Assembly: GCA_965217135.1 (NCBI GenBank)
Contig: OZ244249.1
Coordinates: 3,596,001 to 3,660,000 of the forward strand
DNA length: 64,000 nucleotides
Origin: HXMU1420-2 sp017643305
GTDB lineage: Bacteria > Pseudomonadota > Alphaproteobacteria > Rhodobacterales > Rhodobacteraceae
Direction of reading: 5' to 3'
The translations under genes and the position numbers were made by a program. The number at the start of each line of letters is the position of its first letter. Position 1 is the first letter of the stretch. This document shows positions 1-7,315 of this stretch, one piece after another. Below the pieces are notes generated by a model. It was not told the DNA's origin. It saw only the letters and a list, made by a program, of their open reading frames with translations, and searched no databases.

Positions 1-115
1 CAAATCCGAACAATTCCGCAACGCCCACAAGAACGCGGGCAATAGCGCGACCAAGGGCGCAATCCTGGGCCACCCCCAATTCGAAGGCTTCGAAACGATA
101 CTGCTAGAAAGCTAA
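1..115 (+). CDS. C-terminal end of an antibiotic biosynthesis monooxygenase (ABM)-like protein, 5' truncated
   Basis: The frame beginning at base 2 reads 37 codons to a TAA at 113-115. The peptide contains SEQFRNAHKNAG and ends GHPQFEGFETILLES. A 'SExFRxAH...GHPxFEGFE' tail is what I associate with small ABM/IsdG-like dimeric alpha-beta barrel proteins, which include haem-degrading and quinone monooxygenases. The catalytic part lies outside the window, so the substrate cannot be named. It converges on trpB, and a hairpin at 132-164 separates them. The family call rests on the short tail only. Confidence 0.5.
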   Translation, partial: KSEQFRNAHKNAGNSATKGAILGHPQFEGFETILLES

Positions 116-131
116 GGCACCCCGAAACAGA

Positions 132-164
132 AATGCCGGGGCGGTCTAATCCGCACCCGGCATT
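132..164. terminator. Bidirectional terminator hairpin between the ABM-like gene and trpB
   Basis: AATGCCGGG (132-140) pairs with CCCGGCATT (156-164), and GCGG (141-144) pairs with CCGC (151-154) with one bulged A, leaving a TCTAAT loop. The hairpin lies between the stop codons of two convergent genes. There is no strong T-run on either side, so the mechanism is inferred from position and stem quality. Confidence 0.6.
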
Positions 165-194
165 CCAAATCACGTGGCGCATACAGCCAAACGC

Positions 195-1442
195 TTAGTC
201 CATCGTACGACCTTCAGTGTCGCTCATGTCGAAATTGAGCGCCTTGGCCACAGTGAAGATATCTTTGTCTCCGCGCCCGCACATATTCATGCAAATGATG
301 TGATCTTCCGGCAAATCCGGGGCGATCTTCATCACATGGGCCAGCGCATGGCTGGGTTCCAGCGCCGGGATGATGCCTTCCTTCAGGCAGCAAAGCTCAA
401 AGGCTTCCAGCGCTTCCCGGTCTGTGATCGACACATATTGGGCGCGCCCGATTTCATGCAGCCAGGAATGCTCCGGCCCGATCCCCGGATAATCCAACCC
501 CGCCGAGATCGAAAATCCTTCCAGGATCTGCCCGTCATCATCCTGAAGCAAGTAGGTGCGGTTGCCATGCAGCACACCCGGACGACCACCCGTCAGGGAC
601 GCGCAATGTTCCATCCGGTCATCCACGCCCTTGCCGCCCGCTTCAACACCGATGATGTTGACCGATGCGTCGTCGAGGAACGGAAAAAACAGGCCCATCG
701 CGTTCGAACCGCCGCCAATGGCGGCAATGATCGTGTCGGGCAGACGGCCTTCGGCAGCCTGCATCTGTTCCTTGGTTTCCTTGCCAATGATCGACTGGAA
801 ATCGCGTACCATCGCCGGGTACGGGTGCGGCCCGGCAACGGTGCCGATGCAATAAAACGTGTCGCGCACATTGGTCACCCAGTCGCGCAGCGCGTCGTTC
901 ATCGCGTCTTTCAGCGTGCCCCTGCCCGAGGTCACCGGGATCACCTCGGCCCCCAGCAAACGCATGCGGAACACGTTGGGCTTCTGACGCTCCACGTCAT
1001 GCGCGCCCATGTAGACCACGCATTTCAGCCCAAACTTGGCGCAGACCGTCGCCGTGGCCACGCCGTGCTGGCCCGCACCAGTTTCGGCGATGATCCGCGT
1101 CTTGCCCATGCGCCGCGCCAGAATGATCTGGCCCAGCACGTTGTTGATCTTGTGTGCGCCTGTATGGTTCAGCTCATCACGCTTCATATAGATCTTGGCA
1201 CCACCCAGATGTTCGGTCAGCCGTTCGGCGAAATAGAGCGGGCTGGGGCGACCGACATAATTGGCCCAGAGATCGTCCATCTCGTCCCAGAAGCTCTGAT
1301 CGGTCTTGGCCTTTTCATATTCCTCTTCGAGATCAAGGATCAGCGGCATCAGCGTTTCACTGACAAAGCGGCCCCCGAACTTGCCAAAGCGGCCCTGCTC
1401 ATCCGGACCGGTCATGAAGGAATTGATCAGATCATCAGGCAT
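195..1442 (-). CDS. trpB: Tryptophan synthase beta subunit
   Basis: TrpB condenses indole with L-serine to make tryptophan, as the PLP-dependent partner of TrpA. The 415-residue product has the family landmarks: a PLP-binding lysine in HTGAHKINN (Lys98), the ETGAGQHG loop and the phosphate-binding GGGSNAMG. Length fits the family (about 400-410). The start chosen is the ATG at 1440-1442, preceded by GGAG seven bases upstream. The open frame runs on to 1781, but that extension has no family match. It is the last gene of a minus-strand run that includes trpF, although a cytochrome c' gene sits between the two trp genes. Confidence 0.97.
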   Translation of the reverse strand: MPDDLINSFMTGPDEQGRFGKFGGRFVSETLMPLILDLEEEYEKAKTDQSFWDEMDDLWANYVGRPSPLYFAERLTEHLGGAKIYMKRDELNHTGAHKINNVLGQIILARRMGKTRIIAETGAGQHGVATATVCAKFGLKCVVYMGAHDVERQKPNVFRMRLLGAEVIPVTSGRGTLKDAMNDALRDWVTNVRDTFYCIGTVAGPHPYPAMVRDFQSIIGKETKEQMQAAEGRLPDTIIAAIGGGSNAMGLFFPFLDDASVNIIGVEAGGKGVDDRMEHCASLTGGRPGVLHGNRTYLLQDDDGQILEGFSISAGLDYPGIGPEHSWLHEIGRAQYVSITDREALEAFELCCLKEGIIPALEPSHALAHVMKIAPDLPEDHIICMNMCGRGDKDIFTVAKALNFDMSDTEGRTMD

Positions 1443-1545
1443 TGTTGAACTCCGAATTGGTTTATCAGTAACTAGTTTGGAGACGGCACAAGAACAAGGC
1501 GTTTCGGTGGCCCGGTGGGTTGCGCCTGTTATCGCGGGCCAGTGC

Positions 1546-1995
1546 CTATTTCCGGTACGCCTTGTGGCAGCCAGAGCAGGCCGCACCGATGCTGCCCAGC
1601 GCTGGTGCAAGATCGCCGGGTCCCCGGATGGTGGCCCGCGCCGCTGCCTGCTCCAACGCATTCGCCCGTGCCGTGAAATCCGAATAATTGCTCCAGATTG
1701 TCGATCTGGCATCTGAACCCAGCTCAGTCTCGAATGCCTTGAACAATGTGGGGATACGGGCGGCTTCTGCGGCAATATCATTCACCGCTGTCTGCGCCGC
1801 CTTGGCGTCAAAGCCGACCTTTCCCTTGGCCATATGCCCGAGGAGTTTCGCATCCGCCGCCATGTCGGACATGGAATAGATACGCTTTTGCACCGCCAGT
1901 TTGTGAACGCCGATCTGCGCTGTTGCCGCGCCAGCCAAACCCAGCGCAGAAATCATCCCTATACCCAGAATGTTCCGCCGGGCACGCCTGCTCAT
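1546..1995 (-). CDS. Cytochrome c' (class II c-type cytochrome), periplasmic
   Basis: The 149-residue product starts with a signal peptide (MSRRARRN, a hydrophobic core, and a likely cut after GAATA near residue 26). It ends with the haem-attachment motif CSGCHK close to the C-terminus, the placement typical of four-helix-bundle class II cytochromes c'. Such proteins bind NO or other gases, or carry electrons, in the periplasm; the exact role here is unknown. The gene lies only 7 bases downstream of trpF and about 100 bases before trpB, so it may share their transcript. This is an odd neighbour for tryptophan genes. Confidence 0.85.
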   Translation of the reverse strand: MSRRARRNILGIGMISALGLAGAATAQIGVHKLAVQKRIYSMSDMAADAKLLGHMAKGKVGFDAKAAQTAVNDIAAEAARIPTLFKAFETELGSDARSTIWSNYSDFTARANALEQAAARATIRGPGDLAPALGSIGAACSGCHKAYRK

Positions 1996-2002
1996 TCTAC
2001 CC

Positions 2003-2644
2003 TCATTTTGTCGAAGCGAGGAAATCCGCGATCATGTCTGCATCCTTGCAGCCCGGCGCGCTTTCCACACCCGAAGACACATCCACCTGACGCGCGCCCG
2101 TTTGCGCAATCGCCTCACTCACGTTCTCCGGTGTCAGCCCGCCTGCCAGCATCCATGGCACCAGCCAGCGCCGCCCGGCAATCAGCCTCCAGTCAAAGGC
2201 AATACCGTTGCCACCTGGCAGCACCGCACCTTTAGGCGGCTTGGCATCCACAAGGATCTGGTCCGCCACTGTGCTATGCGCCTCCACATTGGCCAGGTCC
2301 TCCGCATTAGCAACACCAACGACTTTCATCACCGGCAAACCATAGCGCGCCTTGACCGCGGCCACCCGCTCCGGCGTTTCGTGGCCGTGTAGTTGCAACA
2401 TGTCAAAAGGCGCCTGGCCAGTGATGTCATCCAACAGCGCGTTGTCCGCATCCACCGTCAACGCCACCTTGCACACGCCCGGTGGCACCGCCTTGGCCAG
2501 TTCAGCGGCCTGGGCCGGAGTGACATAGCGGGGAGACTTGGGAAAGAAATTAAAGCCGAGATAGCGCGCACCAGCATTGACCGACGCCTCGATACCGGCA
2601 AGGTCGGTCAGCCCGCAGATCTTGACCTGAATGTCACCGGACAT
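2003..2644 (-). CDS. trpF: Phosphoribosylanthranilate isomerase
   Basis: TrpF converts N-(5-phosphoribosyl)anthranilate to the carboxyphenylamino-deoxyribulose phosphate in tryptophan synthesis. The 213-residue TIM-barrel protein shows the catalytic cysteine in VKICGLT near residue 10, the LQLHGHE strand, the catalytic aspartate in ILVDAK and the phosphate-binding LAGGLTPENV and DVSSGVE loops. Length matches stand-alone TrpF. It follows the LapA-like gene with a gap of only 6 bases and precedes the cytochrome c' and trpB. Confidence 0.96.
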   Translation of the reverse strand: MSGDIQVKICGLTDLAGIEASVNAGARYLGFNFFPKSPRYVTPAQAAELAKAVPPGVCKVALTVDADNALLDDITGQAPFDMLQLHGHETPERVAAVKARYGLPVMKVVGVANAEDLANVEAHSTVADQILVDAKPPKGAVLPGGNGIAFDWRLIAGRRWLVPWMLAGGLTPENVSEAIAQTGARQVDVSSGVESAPGCKDADMIADFLASTK

Positions 2645-2650
2645 ACGTGC

Positions 2651-3001
2651 TCAGCCAGCCTCTTCCAAAATGGCCAAGACTTCGTCCTTGTCCTTGTGTT
2701 TGTCTTTCTTAAGCTTACTCACTTCGCGGGACAATCGACGCACTTCCTTGGAGTGGTCGGTTGCCGCCCGGCGATGTTTGTATTCTCGCAGCCATTCCCA
2801 CAGGAACCCAATCACCAAGCCCGCTGCGATGCCCCCAAGTCCCACCGAAAACAACGGCAGCGTCAACGACGGGTTCAACCCAAGAAGCTCTGCAATCCCT
2901 TCAGGCCACAGGCGGACAACAACAGATTCACGATTGGCAAGCGAAATTGACACGAGGATCACCCCGAGCACACCCCAAAAGGCGTAGCGGACATAGCGCA
3001 T
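2651..3001 (-). CDS. LapA-domain (DUF1049-like) small membrane protein
   Basis: A 116-residue protein with two hydrophobic segments (about residues 6-22 and 50-70) separated by a short loop with NRESVVVRLWP. A lysine-rich charged coiled-coil-like tail (SKLKKDKHKDKDE) follows. This is the layout of LapA/LapB-region proteins that help control lipopolysaccharide assembly in other bacteria. Function here is inferred from layout and from the known alphaproteobacterial order ihfB-lapA-trpF. It starts 3 bases after the ihfB stop codon. Confidence 0.75.
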   Translation of the reverse strand: MRYVRYAFWGVLGVILVSISLANRESVVVRLWPEGIAELLGLNPSLTLPLFSVGLGGIAAGLVIGFLWEWLREYKHRRAATDHSKEVRRLSREVSKLKKDKHKDKDEVLAILEEAG

Positions 3002-3004
3002 GAA

Positions 3005-3289
3005 CTACTCTTTCCCGTTCAACCGATCGCGCAGCAACTTGCCCGTCTTGAAGAAAGGAACGTGTTTATCTTCGACATGCACAGATTCGCCAGTGCGCGG
3101 GTTCCGCCCTACCCTGGCATCCCGCTTCTTCACAGAAAACGCGCCGAAACCGCGCAGTTCCACACGGTCGCCACGCGACAGGGCGTCAGTCACTTCTTCG
3201 AAGACGGTATTCACGATCCGCTCCACGTCCCGCTGATACAAATGTGGATTTTCGTCGGCGATTTTTTGAATCAGTTCCGAGCGGATCAT
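3005..3289 (-). CDS. ihfB: Integration host factor subunit beta
   Basis: IHF-beta pairs with IHF-alpha to bend DNA in replication, recombination and transcription. The 94-residue product begins MIRSELIQKIA and contains the HU/IHF DNA-binding arm (RVELRGFGAF, and GRNPRTGE whose proline inserts into DNA). The upstream-extended frame starts at 3304. I chose the ATG at 3287-3289 because GGAGGG lies just before it and because IHF-beta proteins begin at this methionine. Confidence 0.96.
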   Translation of the reverse strand: MIRSELIQKIADENPHLYQRDVERIVNTVFEEVTDALSRGDRVELRGFGAFSVKKRDARVGRNPRTGESVHVEDKHVPFFKTGKLLRDRLNGKE

Positions 3290-3583
3290 GTCGGCCCTCC
3301 CCAAGGCGGAATTCGGGTTTTGTTATTGTTGGATAACTATAAGTAGAAAGATCGATTTCGGAAACCGGAACTGACCAAAGCCCTGAAAAAAGCGAATTTT
3401 AGGCACTTCAGACCGCCGCCTGACCGATATTGTCGAGAAATTCAGGTGCGGGACCCTGGAAATTGAGCCGTTTTGCCTGTCGCTGTGCTTTGATTGATTC
3501 GCAAACCAATTACGCTGACCAACCCTGTTTTCGAATTGCCGGCACTCATTTTCGCAAATGCTTTCCCCCATCAATTTAGGGGT
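3290..3583. other. A+T-rich intergenic region holding the ihfB promoter zone
   Basis: About 300 bases with no credible gene; the minus-strand open frame at 3323-3574 has no domain character. The stretch is clearly richer in A+T than its surroundings. On the minus strand, TATAGT (around 3337-3342) lies 17 bases after a weak TTTCCG, a possible -10/-35 pair for ihfB. I see nothing else specific. Confidence 0.4.
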
Positions 3584-3624
3584 CGCAAAAAAGAAAACCC
3601 CGCCACCTTTCGGCAGCGGGGTTT
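3584..3624 (-). terminator. Rho-independent terminator of rpsA
   Basis: Reading the minus strand, AAACCCCGC (3624-3616) pairs with GCGGGGTTT (3603-3595). The stem is followed by a T-rich tail, TTTTCTTTTTT. The element starts about 25 bases after the rpsA stop codon. A 9-bp perfect stem and T-tract make this a textbook intrinsic terminator. Confidence 0.88.
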
Positions 3625-3649
3625 CGTTTCAAACGGGTCGTGTCAGGAC

Positions 3650-5326
3650 TTATTCGTCGCCTTTCAGCGCGGCGCCCAGAATGTCGCCCAGCGATGCGCC
3701 GGAATCGGAGGAACCGTACTGTTCCACGGCTTCCTTTTCTTCTGCGATCTCGCGTGCCTTGATCGATAGGCCCAGGCGACGGGTCTTGCTGTCGACATTG
3801 GTGACGCGCACGTCGACCTTGTCGCCAACCGAGAACCGTTCGGGGCGCTGTTCGGACCGGTCACGGGACAGGTCAGAGCGGCGGATGAAGGATTTCATGC
3901 CTTCGTATTCCACTTCGATACCGCCATCTTCGATCGCGGTGACCTCAACGGTCACGATCGAGCCACGCTTCACGCCGCCAGTTGCTTCGGCAAACTTGTC
4001 GCCGCCCAGCGCCTTGATCGAAAGCGAAATGCGCTCTTTCTCAACATCGACCTCGGACACAACCGCCTGGACCATGTCGCCCTTGCGGAAGTTCTGAATC
4101 GCGTCTTCGCCACGCTCATCCCACGAAATGTCGGACAGGTGTACCATGCCGTCGATGTCGCCTTCGAGGCCAATGAACAGACCGAATTCGGTGATGTTCT
4201 TGACTTCGCCTTCGACCTCGGTGCCGGAGGGGTGCGTTTCTGCAAACACTTCCCACGGGTTGCGCATGGTCTGCTTCAGGCCCAGGGAAACGCGGCGTTT
4301 CACGCCATCGATTTCCAGAACCATCACATCCACTTCCTGCGAGGTGGAGACGATCTTGCCCGGATGAACGTTCTTCTTGGTCCAGGACATTTCAGAAACG
4401 TGCACCAGACCTTCAACACCCGGCTCCAGCTCAACAAATGCGCCGTAATCAGTGATGTTGGTCACGCGGCCCTTGTGAACCGAGCTCAGCGGGTACTTAG
4501 CACCAACCAGATCCCACGGATCTTCCATCAGCTGCTTCATGCCGAGAGAGATACGGTGAGTTTCTTTGTTGATCTTGATGACCTGCACCTTGACGGTTTC
4601 GCCGATGGACAGGATCTCGGACGGGTGGTTGACCCTACGCCATGCCATGTCGGTAACGTGCAGCAGACCGTCGACACCGCCCAAGTCCACAAAGGCACCA
4701 TATTCGGTGATGTTCTTGACCACACCGTCCACGGCCTGACCTTCCTCCAGATTGCCGATGACCTCGGCGCGCTGTTCGGCGCGGCTTTCTTCCAGGATGG
4801 CGCGGCGCGACACGACGATATTGCCACGGCGACGGTCCATCTTCAGGATCTGGAATGGCTGCTTCATACCCATCAGCGGGCCGGCGTCGCGCACGGGGCG
4901 CACATCAACCTGCGAGCCGGGCAGGAAGGCCACGGCACCGCCCAGATCGACGGTAAAGCCGCCTTTTACGCGGCCAAAGATTGCACCTTCGACGCGCTGG
5001 TCGTCGGCATATGCTTTTTCCAGACGGTCCCAAGCTTCTTCACGGCGGGCCATTTCACGGCTGATAACCGCTTCGCCACGCGCGTTTTCTGCAGCACGCA
5101 GGTACACTTCCACCTCATCGCCCACGGCGACGGAAGGTGCTTCACCCGGTTCTGCGAATTCTTTGAGATCGACCCGGCCTTCCATCTTGTAGCCGACGTC
5201 GATGATGGCCTGACCCGCTTCAATTGCGATGATCTTGCCTTTGACGACAGAGCCCTCTTCAGGGGTATCCATTTCGAAGCTTTCGTTCAGGAGGGCTTCG
5301 AATTCCTCCATGGATGATGATGCCAT
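3650..5326 (-). CDS. rpsA: 30S ribosomal protein S1
   Basis: S1 binds mRNA and delivers it to the 30S subunit. The 558-residue product is built of six OB-fold S1 repeats. The repeated signature 'G.V..I..YGAFV.L..V.GL.H.S..SW' is visible at, for example, VVKNITEYGAFVDLGG and RVTNITDYGAFVELEP. Length matches alphaproteobacterial S1 (about 550-570). The start is the first ATG, 5324-5326, with a purine-rich GGAAAC upstream. It lies between cmk (upstream) and ihfB (downstream), the usual order, and ends at a strong terminator. Confidence 0.98.
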   Translation of the reverse strand: MASSSMEEFEALLNESFEMDTPEEGSVVKGKIIAIEAGQAIIDVGYKMEGRVDLKEFAEPGEAPSVAVGDEVEVYLRAAENARGEAVISREMARREEAWDRLEKAYADDQRVEGAIFGRVKGGFTVDLGGAVAFLPGSQVDVRPVRDAGPLMGMKQPFQILKMDRRRGNIVVSRRAILEESRAEQRAEVIGNLEEGQAVDGVVKNITEYGAFVDLGGVDGLLHVTDMAWRRVNHPSEILSIGETVKVQVIKINKETHRISLGMKQLMEDPWDLVGAKYPLSSVHKGRVTNITDYGAFVELEPGVEGLVHVSEMSWTKKNVHPGKIVSTSQEVDVMVLEIDGVKRRVSLGLKQTMRNPWEVFAETHPSGTEVEGEVKNITEFGLFIGLEGDIDGMVHLSDISWDERGEDAIQNFRKGDMVQAVVSEVDVEKERISLSIKALGGDKFAEATGGVKRGSIVTVEVTAIEDGGIEVEYEGMKSFIRRSDLSRDRSEQRPERFSVGDKVDVRVTNVDSKTRRLGLSIKAREIAEEKEAVEQYGSSDSGASLGDILGAALKGDE

Positions 5327-5675
5327 GTGGCGTTTGTTTCCTTTTGGTCGTTTTGCTGGCCGTGCGGTTGTGTCCGCCGGTCTTTATGGGTGCGCTTTTA
5401 CCTTGCGGCTTGGGCGCGGTGAGGATGCCCATGTGACTGGGCGTTCATTCGACCTGACGGTCCACAAAACAAATAGGGCCGGTGTGCCCGACCCTGCTCG
5501 ATTTCTTTGTTCTGCGGCGTGTCCCGCCTTGTCGACCGGCTCTATAGCGTCTCGGCCTCAACCCTGCAAGGAAAAAGCTGCCATACAGATCCGCGCCGCA
5601 GTCCTGCAGATCCTTCAGCAGGTTTTCATAAATCCCGTTGGAATCGCCGCTCCCGAACACCACCGATCCGCTGCT
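5327..5675. other. Intergenic leader region upstream of rpsA
   Basis: About 350 bases with no convincing gene. It holds a hairpin at 5475-5495 that probably ends the upstream cmk-side transcript (listed separately). The rest should contain the rpsA promoter and a 5' untranslated leader; I could not identify a clear -35/-10 pair. The antisense frames crossing it look like chance. Confidence 0.45.
5466..5495 (-). terminator. Probable terminator of the transcript ending before rpsA
   Basis: On the minus strand AGGGTCGG pairs with CCGGCCCT around a GCACA loop (one T/G mismatch). The stem is followed by ATTTGTTTTG. It sits downstream of the disrupted gene at 5676-6099 and upstream of rpsA, so it would separate the cmk-side transcript from rpsA. 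The tail is U-rich but not perfect. Confidence 0.55.
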
Positions 5676-6099
5676 TTAAAGCGAACCATAGGCCTGTGCC
5701 ACAGTCACCGTCTGCACGAGCCCCGAAAGGAACTGGTCCTTTTCCAACGGGGACAACGGGTGGACTAACACACCCCGTAACCGCCCCTGCGCCACAGCGT
5801 AACGGGCATCCAGCGCGGCATCAAAATTAGCCTGCATCACGCGCAACAGGTCTTCGGGCTCCAGCCCCTCTGCAGACCGGATCGGCACCATCGCCCGCGT
5901 CCGGTCAGCCAGCGCGTCTGTCACCACCAGAATCGACACATCGTCGATAGTCAGCTCAAAACATTTGCCACCCAGTAGCGGCACTTCGCAATCTACAGCA
6001 CCAATGAATAATGGGCCCCAGACGCTCCCGCGTCATCGGCGGTTCTGCCTGCTGTGCGACCGTTGCCACCCCGAACACGGTCATAAACAGGACCAACAC
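5676..6099 (-). pseudogene. Small secreted protein gene broken by a one-base insertion
   Basis: The C-terminal frame (5676-5984) encodes LTIDDVSILVVTDALADRTR and so on, with no start of its own. Upstream, a different frame beginning at GTG 6099 (GGAGG nine bases before) reads VLVLFMTVFGVATVAQQAEP, a good signal peptide, then PPMTRERLGPIIH before running out of frame. Skipping one base near 6003-6006 joins PIIH to GAVDCEVP and restores one protein of about 140 residues. The intact form resembles a conserved rhodobacterial exported protein of unknown function. It is either a decayed gene or a sequencing indel. Confidence 0.65.
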
Positions 6100-6179
6100 C
6101 CATCTTTGCCTCCACCGGAAATACGTCAGCTAAGGAATACTGGCCATAGTTTGCCAAACCACGCTTTGGTGAAGCCGGA

Positions 6180-6806
6180 TCAGCCTCGCTGATCCAAAAC
6201 CACCTGCACCCGTGCCACCGCCGCGGCCACCGCCGCATCAATGCTGAGGTCGGACGTATCCAGCACCGCAGCATCCACCGCAGGTTTCAGCGGCGCGTCA
6301 GCGCGGTTCATATCACGGTCATCGCGGGCGATGACATCAGCCAGCACTTCTTCGCGTATAACATCATGGCCATTGGCCTCAAGCTCCAGAAACCGCCGTT
6401 CAGCGCGTATTTCCGGACTGGCAGTGACAAACAGCTTCACTTCGGCCTCAGGGCAGATCACCGTGCCGATGTCACGCCCATCCAGAACGGCACCCCCGGC
6501 CCGCCGGGCAAAGGCATGCTGGAAATCCAGCAGCGCTGCGCGCACCTCCGGCAAAACCGCAACCCGGCTGGCGGCCTGCGCCACATCCGGCGTGCGCAAA
6601 TCGTCTCGATCCAGATCTGCCGCCTCCAGCGTCTGCGCGGCCTCCAGTGGCGCAACGCCGTCCAGCACCTTTGCACCAACCGCCCGGTACAACAGTCCAG
6701 TATCCAGATGCGCAAAGCCGAAATACGCAGCCACAGCTTTCGAAATCGTGCCCTTGCCAGCCGCAGCCGGACCATCAATGGCCACGGTAATCATTCCAGT
6801 CATCAT
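6180..6806 (-). CDS. cmk: Cytidylate kinase
   Basis: Cmk phosphorylates CMP and dCMP. The product begins MMTGMITVAIDGPAAAGKGT with the P-loop GPAAAGKG, followed by the NMP-binding region (HLDTGLLYRA), the conserved DGRDIGT segment and the lid (RFLELEANG...RDDRDMNR). Length (208 residues) fits. The start is set at the ATG overlapping the stop codon of the membrane protein upstream (ATGATGA); the second ATG three bases on is equally possible. The longer open frame to 6857 is not supported. It forms a compact run with the membrane protein and aroA. Confidence 0.93.
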   Translation of the reverse strand: MMTGMITVAIDGPAAAGKGTISKAVAAYFGFAHLDTGLLYRAVGAKVLDGVAPLEAAQTLEAADLDRDDLRTPDVAQAASRVAVLPEVRAALLDFQHAFARRAGGAVLDGRDIGTVICPEAEVKLFVTASPEIRAERRFLELEANGHDVIREEVLADVIARDDRDMNRADAPLKPAVDAAVLDTSDLSIDAAVAAAVARVQVVLDQRG

Positions 6807-7315
6807 CTGATCCACTTCCGCCAGCCCGCAGAGATCAACGCCACCAGAACCCCGCACATGGCCAGGGTCGTTGCCCCCGACTTGATCAAAGTCGCCTGAT
6901 TTGCCGCTGCAACCATGCTGTCGGTCACCTCACCCTCATAGGTCAGCAACCCGGAAACCCGCAGATTTTCCAGATAATCGGTTCCGGCCCCAACCAGCAC
7001 TGCCGCGATCAACACCGCCGCCAGCCCACGCGCCGGAACCAGGGCCCACGAAGCACCTATCAGAACCAAAGCCAAAAGCGTCGGATACACGAGGTCCAGC
7101 TTGTGCTGCGGCCCCAAATAAATCATCCGGCCTTCGTCGCTCAGCGCAGCCAGAAACTGTCGAGCCTCTTCACCCGTATACCCGCCCGGCCGCATATCAA
7201 ACGGCACCAAGCCATCCGCGCCCGCCGAAACCGCGGGCAGGGTCCAGCCCAGCATCGTGCCATAGACCCCCAGCGCACAGGCAAAAATGATCCAGTACGC
7301 CAGTCGCCAGGTCAT
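6803..7315 (-). CDS. Integral membrane protein of unknown function between aroA and cmk
   Basis: The 170-residue product, beginning MTWRLAYWIIFACALGVYG, has about four hydrophobic helices: near residues 4-22, 68-85, 88-105 and 145-162. A soluble loop carrying GYTGEEARQFLAAL and YLGPQHKLDL lies after the first helix. I do not recognise a named family. Its ATG overlaps the aroA stop codon (ATGA, 7315-7312) and its own stop overlaps the cmk start, so it is translated as part of the aroA-cmk unit. The 243-codon open frame upstream of this ATG lies in aroA and is not used. Confidence 0.75.
   Translation of the reverse strand: MTWRLAYWIIFACALGVYGTMLGWTLPAVSAGADGLVPFDMRPGGYTGEEARQFLAALSDEGRMIYLGPQHKLDLVYPTLLALVLIGASWALVPARGLAAVLIAAVLVGAGTDYLENLRVSGLLTYEGEVTDSMVAAANQATLIKSGATTLAMCGVLVALISAGWRKWIR

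Noticed and set aside
174..1448. Plus-strand open frame of 424 codons
   Set aside because: Exact shadow of trpB, rich in His, Arg and Gln as expected for antisense of a high-GC gene.
3323..3574. Minus-strand open frame of 83 codons upstream of ihfB
   Set aside because: A+T-rich region, no ribosome site of note and no domain; more likely promoter DNA.
3600..3640. Possible small RNA at the rpsA 3' end
   Set aside because: The structure is fully explained as an intrinsic terminator.
4139..5317. Long plus-strand open frame of 392 codons
   Set aside because: It is antisense to rpsA, whose S1 repeats are unmistakable; the antisense product has no domain character.
5993..6274. Minus-strand 93-codon open frame between cmk and rpsA
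   Set aside because: Its first half overlaps cmk out of frame and its end is the wrong frame of the broken small gene.
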